NCBI RefSeq assembly: GCF_009938225.1
Contig: NZ_AP019657.1
Span: 744,001-808,000 of the forward strand
Length of the DNA: 64,000 bases
Direction: 5' to 3'
Source: Vibrio ponticus
GTDB lineage: Bacteria; Pseudomonadota; Gammaproteobacteria; Enterobacterales; Vibrionaceae
Positions 62,426 to 64,000 of this stretch are shown piece after piece. Every line of letters starts with the position of its first letter. The stretch's first letter is position 1. The notes below the pieces were generated by a model. The model worked only from the letters and a program-made list of their open reading frames with translations, did not search any database and was not told the origin of the DNA. A program made the translations under genes and the position numbers.

Positions 62426-62848
62426 ATGAAATACCAACATATTCTTGTAGCGTTAGATTTATCAGAAGAAAGCAATTTATTGATTGATAAAGCGGTTTAC
62501 CATGCCGAATTGGTAAACGCTAAAGTCTCATTTATTCACGTTGATGGTAGCATTGGTGAAATCTACCCAGAGCTTATTGATATCAAGGCAGAGCCCGATC
62601 AACGCCCACTTAATCTGCACGCGATGGAAGTGTTGCACAAGTATCAAGAGTATATCGAATACCCTCTTTCGCACTTTTTTGTTGGTACTGGAGATTTGGC
62701 AGAAAAGCTTAAAGATCTTTGCCAAGAGCAGAGTATCGATTTGATCATTTTTGGTCATCATCATGACTTGCTAAGTCATTTCATCTCATACTCTCGCCGT
62801 CTACTCAATAAAGCCAATGTCGATGTTTTGGTGGTGCCGGTTAAGTAA
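62426..62848 (+). CDS. Universal stress protein UspA family
   Basis: A 140-residue UspA-type protein beginning MKYQHILVALDLSEESNLLIDKA with a closing LIIFGHHHDLLSHFISYSRRLLNKANVDVLVVPVK. The G-x2-G-x9-G-S ATP-binding signature is replaced by a GHHHDLLSHF...S variant, as in UspA proper. A TGAGGACA ribosome site selects ATG 62426; the frame upstream overlaps the terminator and is not translated. It is a cytoplasmic stress-response protein. Confidence 0.92.
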   Translation: MKYQHILVALDLSEESNLLIDKAVYHAELVNAKVSFIHVDGSIGEIYPELIDIKAEPDQRPLNLHAMEVLHKYQEYIEYPLSHFFVGTGDLAEKLKDLCQEQSIDLIIFGHHHDLLSHFISYSRRLLNKANVDVLVVPVK

Positions 62849-63080
62849 TTTTAGAAGTAAGTTTAGTTGTGTGGCTAGTGCGAGTCTCAGTGCTAGCCAT
62901 CGTTACTTTTCCAATAGTGCTAACTCCATCGAAAATAAGCGCCTCCAACATATTTCTCTCAAGCCAAATCGATTAACGCACATTATGCTATTTAGCTATC
63001 GACCATTTGTGCGCAATTCAAAGTGGGGAATGAACTCGCAACTGCGCATTAAACTTCGCATTTCCGAGGATTATTGCGCT

Positions 63081-63632
63081 ATGAAAAAACGCTGGTTTTT
63101 TGTGTCTGTTGGGTTGCCGCTTTTGGCTCTTGTCGGTTGTGAAGATAAAGCCGATTTGTTGCAAAACCCTCCAGCTTACATCGTCGAACAAATCGAACCT
63201 TACTTGCCGATGGCGATTGATTTTGCCAAAGAAAATGAGCGAATAGCGTTATCAGAAGGTGAACCGCTGCTACCTCAATATTTGCAGATAGCGAATCGAG
63301 TCGGGGTTAAGCACCCTGAGAAAATAAGAATTCATTATGTGGATGCTTTGCCCATGCCGAGTAATGAATCTTTGTTGTTACAAATGCAAAGGTTAGGGCT
63401 AGATTCGCCATTTTTGGCGGGTATGACTTACGGATATGGCGTGTGGATCAATAAAAAATCCAGAGGTGACAAGCTATTACTCGCCCATGAATTTATTCAT
63501 GTTAGACAAGCTGAAGAGTTGGGGCTTGAAGAACTGACCAAACAGTATTTTTTACAAATTAAGTTGTTTGGTTATCGCGAAGCACCAATCGAAATCGAAG
63601 CCTATGACAATGCGGCGAAGTATCTTGAGTAA
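63081..63632 (+). CDS. Lipoprotein with HEFIH zinc-peptidase-like motif
   Basis: A 183-residue predicted lipoprotein. The signal MKKRWFFVSVGLPLLALVGC ends in the lipobox A-L-V-G-C (Cys20). The C-terminal half has LLAHEFIHVRQAEELGLEEL with an HExxH-type motif and a downstream IEIEAYDNA acidic stretch that could give the third metal ligand. The open frame extends far upstream, but ATG 63081 with its signal peptide is the natural start. Possible membrane-anchored metallopeptidase; substrate unknown. Confidence 0.75.
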   Translation: MKKRWFFVSVGLPLLALVGCEDKADLLQNPPAYIVEQIEPYLPMAIDFAKENERIALSEGEPLLPQYLQIANRVGVKHPEKIRIHYVDALPMPSNESLLLQMQRLGLDSPFLAGMTYGYGVWINKKSRGDKLLLAHEFIHVRQAEELGLEELTKQYFLQIKLFGYREAPIEIEAYDNAAKYLE

Positions 63633-64000
63633 CATGTTTAAGCTTAATTCAATAATAGAGGAGTCTGCACATTAAATGGATCAGAATATTATCCCCTATA
63701 ATTTATGGAAGATAAGTTGATACTTGGTTGGTTTTATAAAAAAAGACCTCAGGCGTGACAATAAATAAAGTAAGATTGAATTTCCATTAATTAAATTCTC
63801 AATGGTCATTAATATTTTTTCGAATAAAAATTCAACGCTTGTAAATCTTATCCGTATCATATGGTGAATACCTAACTAAATATTCATCATTTTCTTTTGT
63901 TGTCATCTCGATAAAAACAAATCAGCTAAAAATATGGAAATAATTTCATATTAATCGTTATAGTGCCCCCGATTTGTAACTGGTTGTTTCAAGTGTTACA
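63633..64000. other. AT-rich region with no recognisable gene to the window end
   Basis: 368 bases of AT-rich sequence. No ORF, tRNA or clear terminator with a T run is visible. It may contain the promoter of a gene beyond the window. Confidence 0.5.

Noticed and set aside
1..64000. CRISPR arrays.
   Set aside because: No regularly spaced direct repeats were seen anywhere in the window.

Overview
The window is a piece of a Vibrio-type gammaproteobacterial chromosome. The evidence is the cydAB-X-ybgE / ybgC-tolQRAB-pal-cpoB / nadA order with Vibrio-like protein sequences, a serW-type tRNA-Ser(GGA), an AlaE exporter, a cqsA remnant and Vibrio-type IS4 and IS481 transposases. Function calls were made by reading motifs and family resemblance in the translated sequence. 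No database search was run.

Layout. 1-11.1 kb is conserved core: cytochrome bd oxidase, the complete Tol-Pal envelope system, quinolinate synthase and a K+ channel. 11.2-15.2 kb holds a YecA/UPF0149 protein, a hybrid sensor kinase, AlaE and tRNA-Ser(GGA). From the tRNA to about 18.6 kb the DNA is patchy: a short integrase-like fragment, an orphan lipoprotein, the 3' third of cqsA and a secreted orphan.

18.6-50.0 kb is a large Dpd island, the 7-deazaguanine-in-DNA modification and restriction system. It carries a WYL regulator, a DUF4145-like protein, an IS481 remnant, queD, dpdB-dpdA-dpdC on the minus strand, and on the plus strand a second dpdA fused to a second dpdB, then queE, queC and folE. 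The putative restriction genes dpdE-F-G-H-I-J-K and a last gene follow. FolE, QueD, QueE and QueC together make preQ0 from GTP. DpdA/DpdB insert preQ0 into DNA, DpdC converts it to the amide (dADG), and dpdD-K act in restriction-like exclusion of unmodified DNA. Two features stand out: the duplicated DpdA/DpdB set, one copy being a single fused polypeptide, and an IS3-family element that splits dpdH exactly in frame. A matching inverted repeat (AGGCGACA-N5-TGTCGYCT) lies between the WYL gene and its neighbour and again upstream of dpdE, which suggests one regulator for both ends.

50.1-55.3 kb continues as a defence-type region: a methyltransferase-HNH fusion, a 3' scrap of a YeeE/YedE transporter gene, a JAMM-domain protein, and a convergent pair of a candidate restriction endonuclease and a C5-cytosine methyltransferase. 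55.5-64 kb returns to ordinary genes: a Na+/alanine symporter, a BMP-type binding protein with a diguanylate cyclase, a YecR-like lipoprotein gene split by a decayed IS4 element, a universal stress protein and a lipoprotein with an HEFIH motif.
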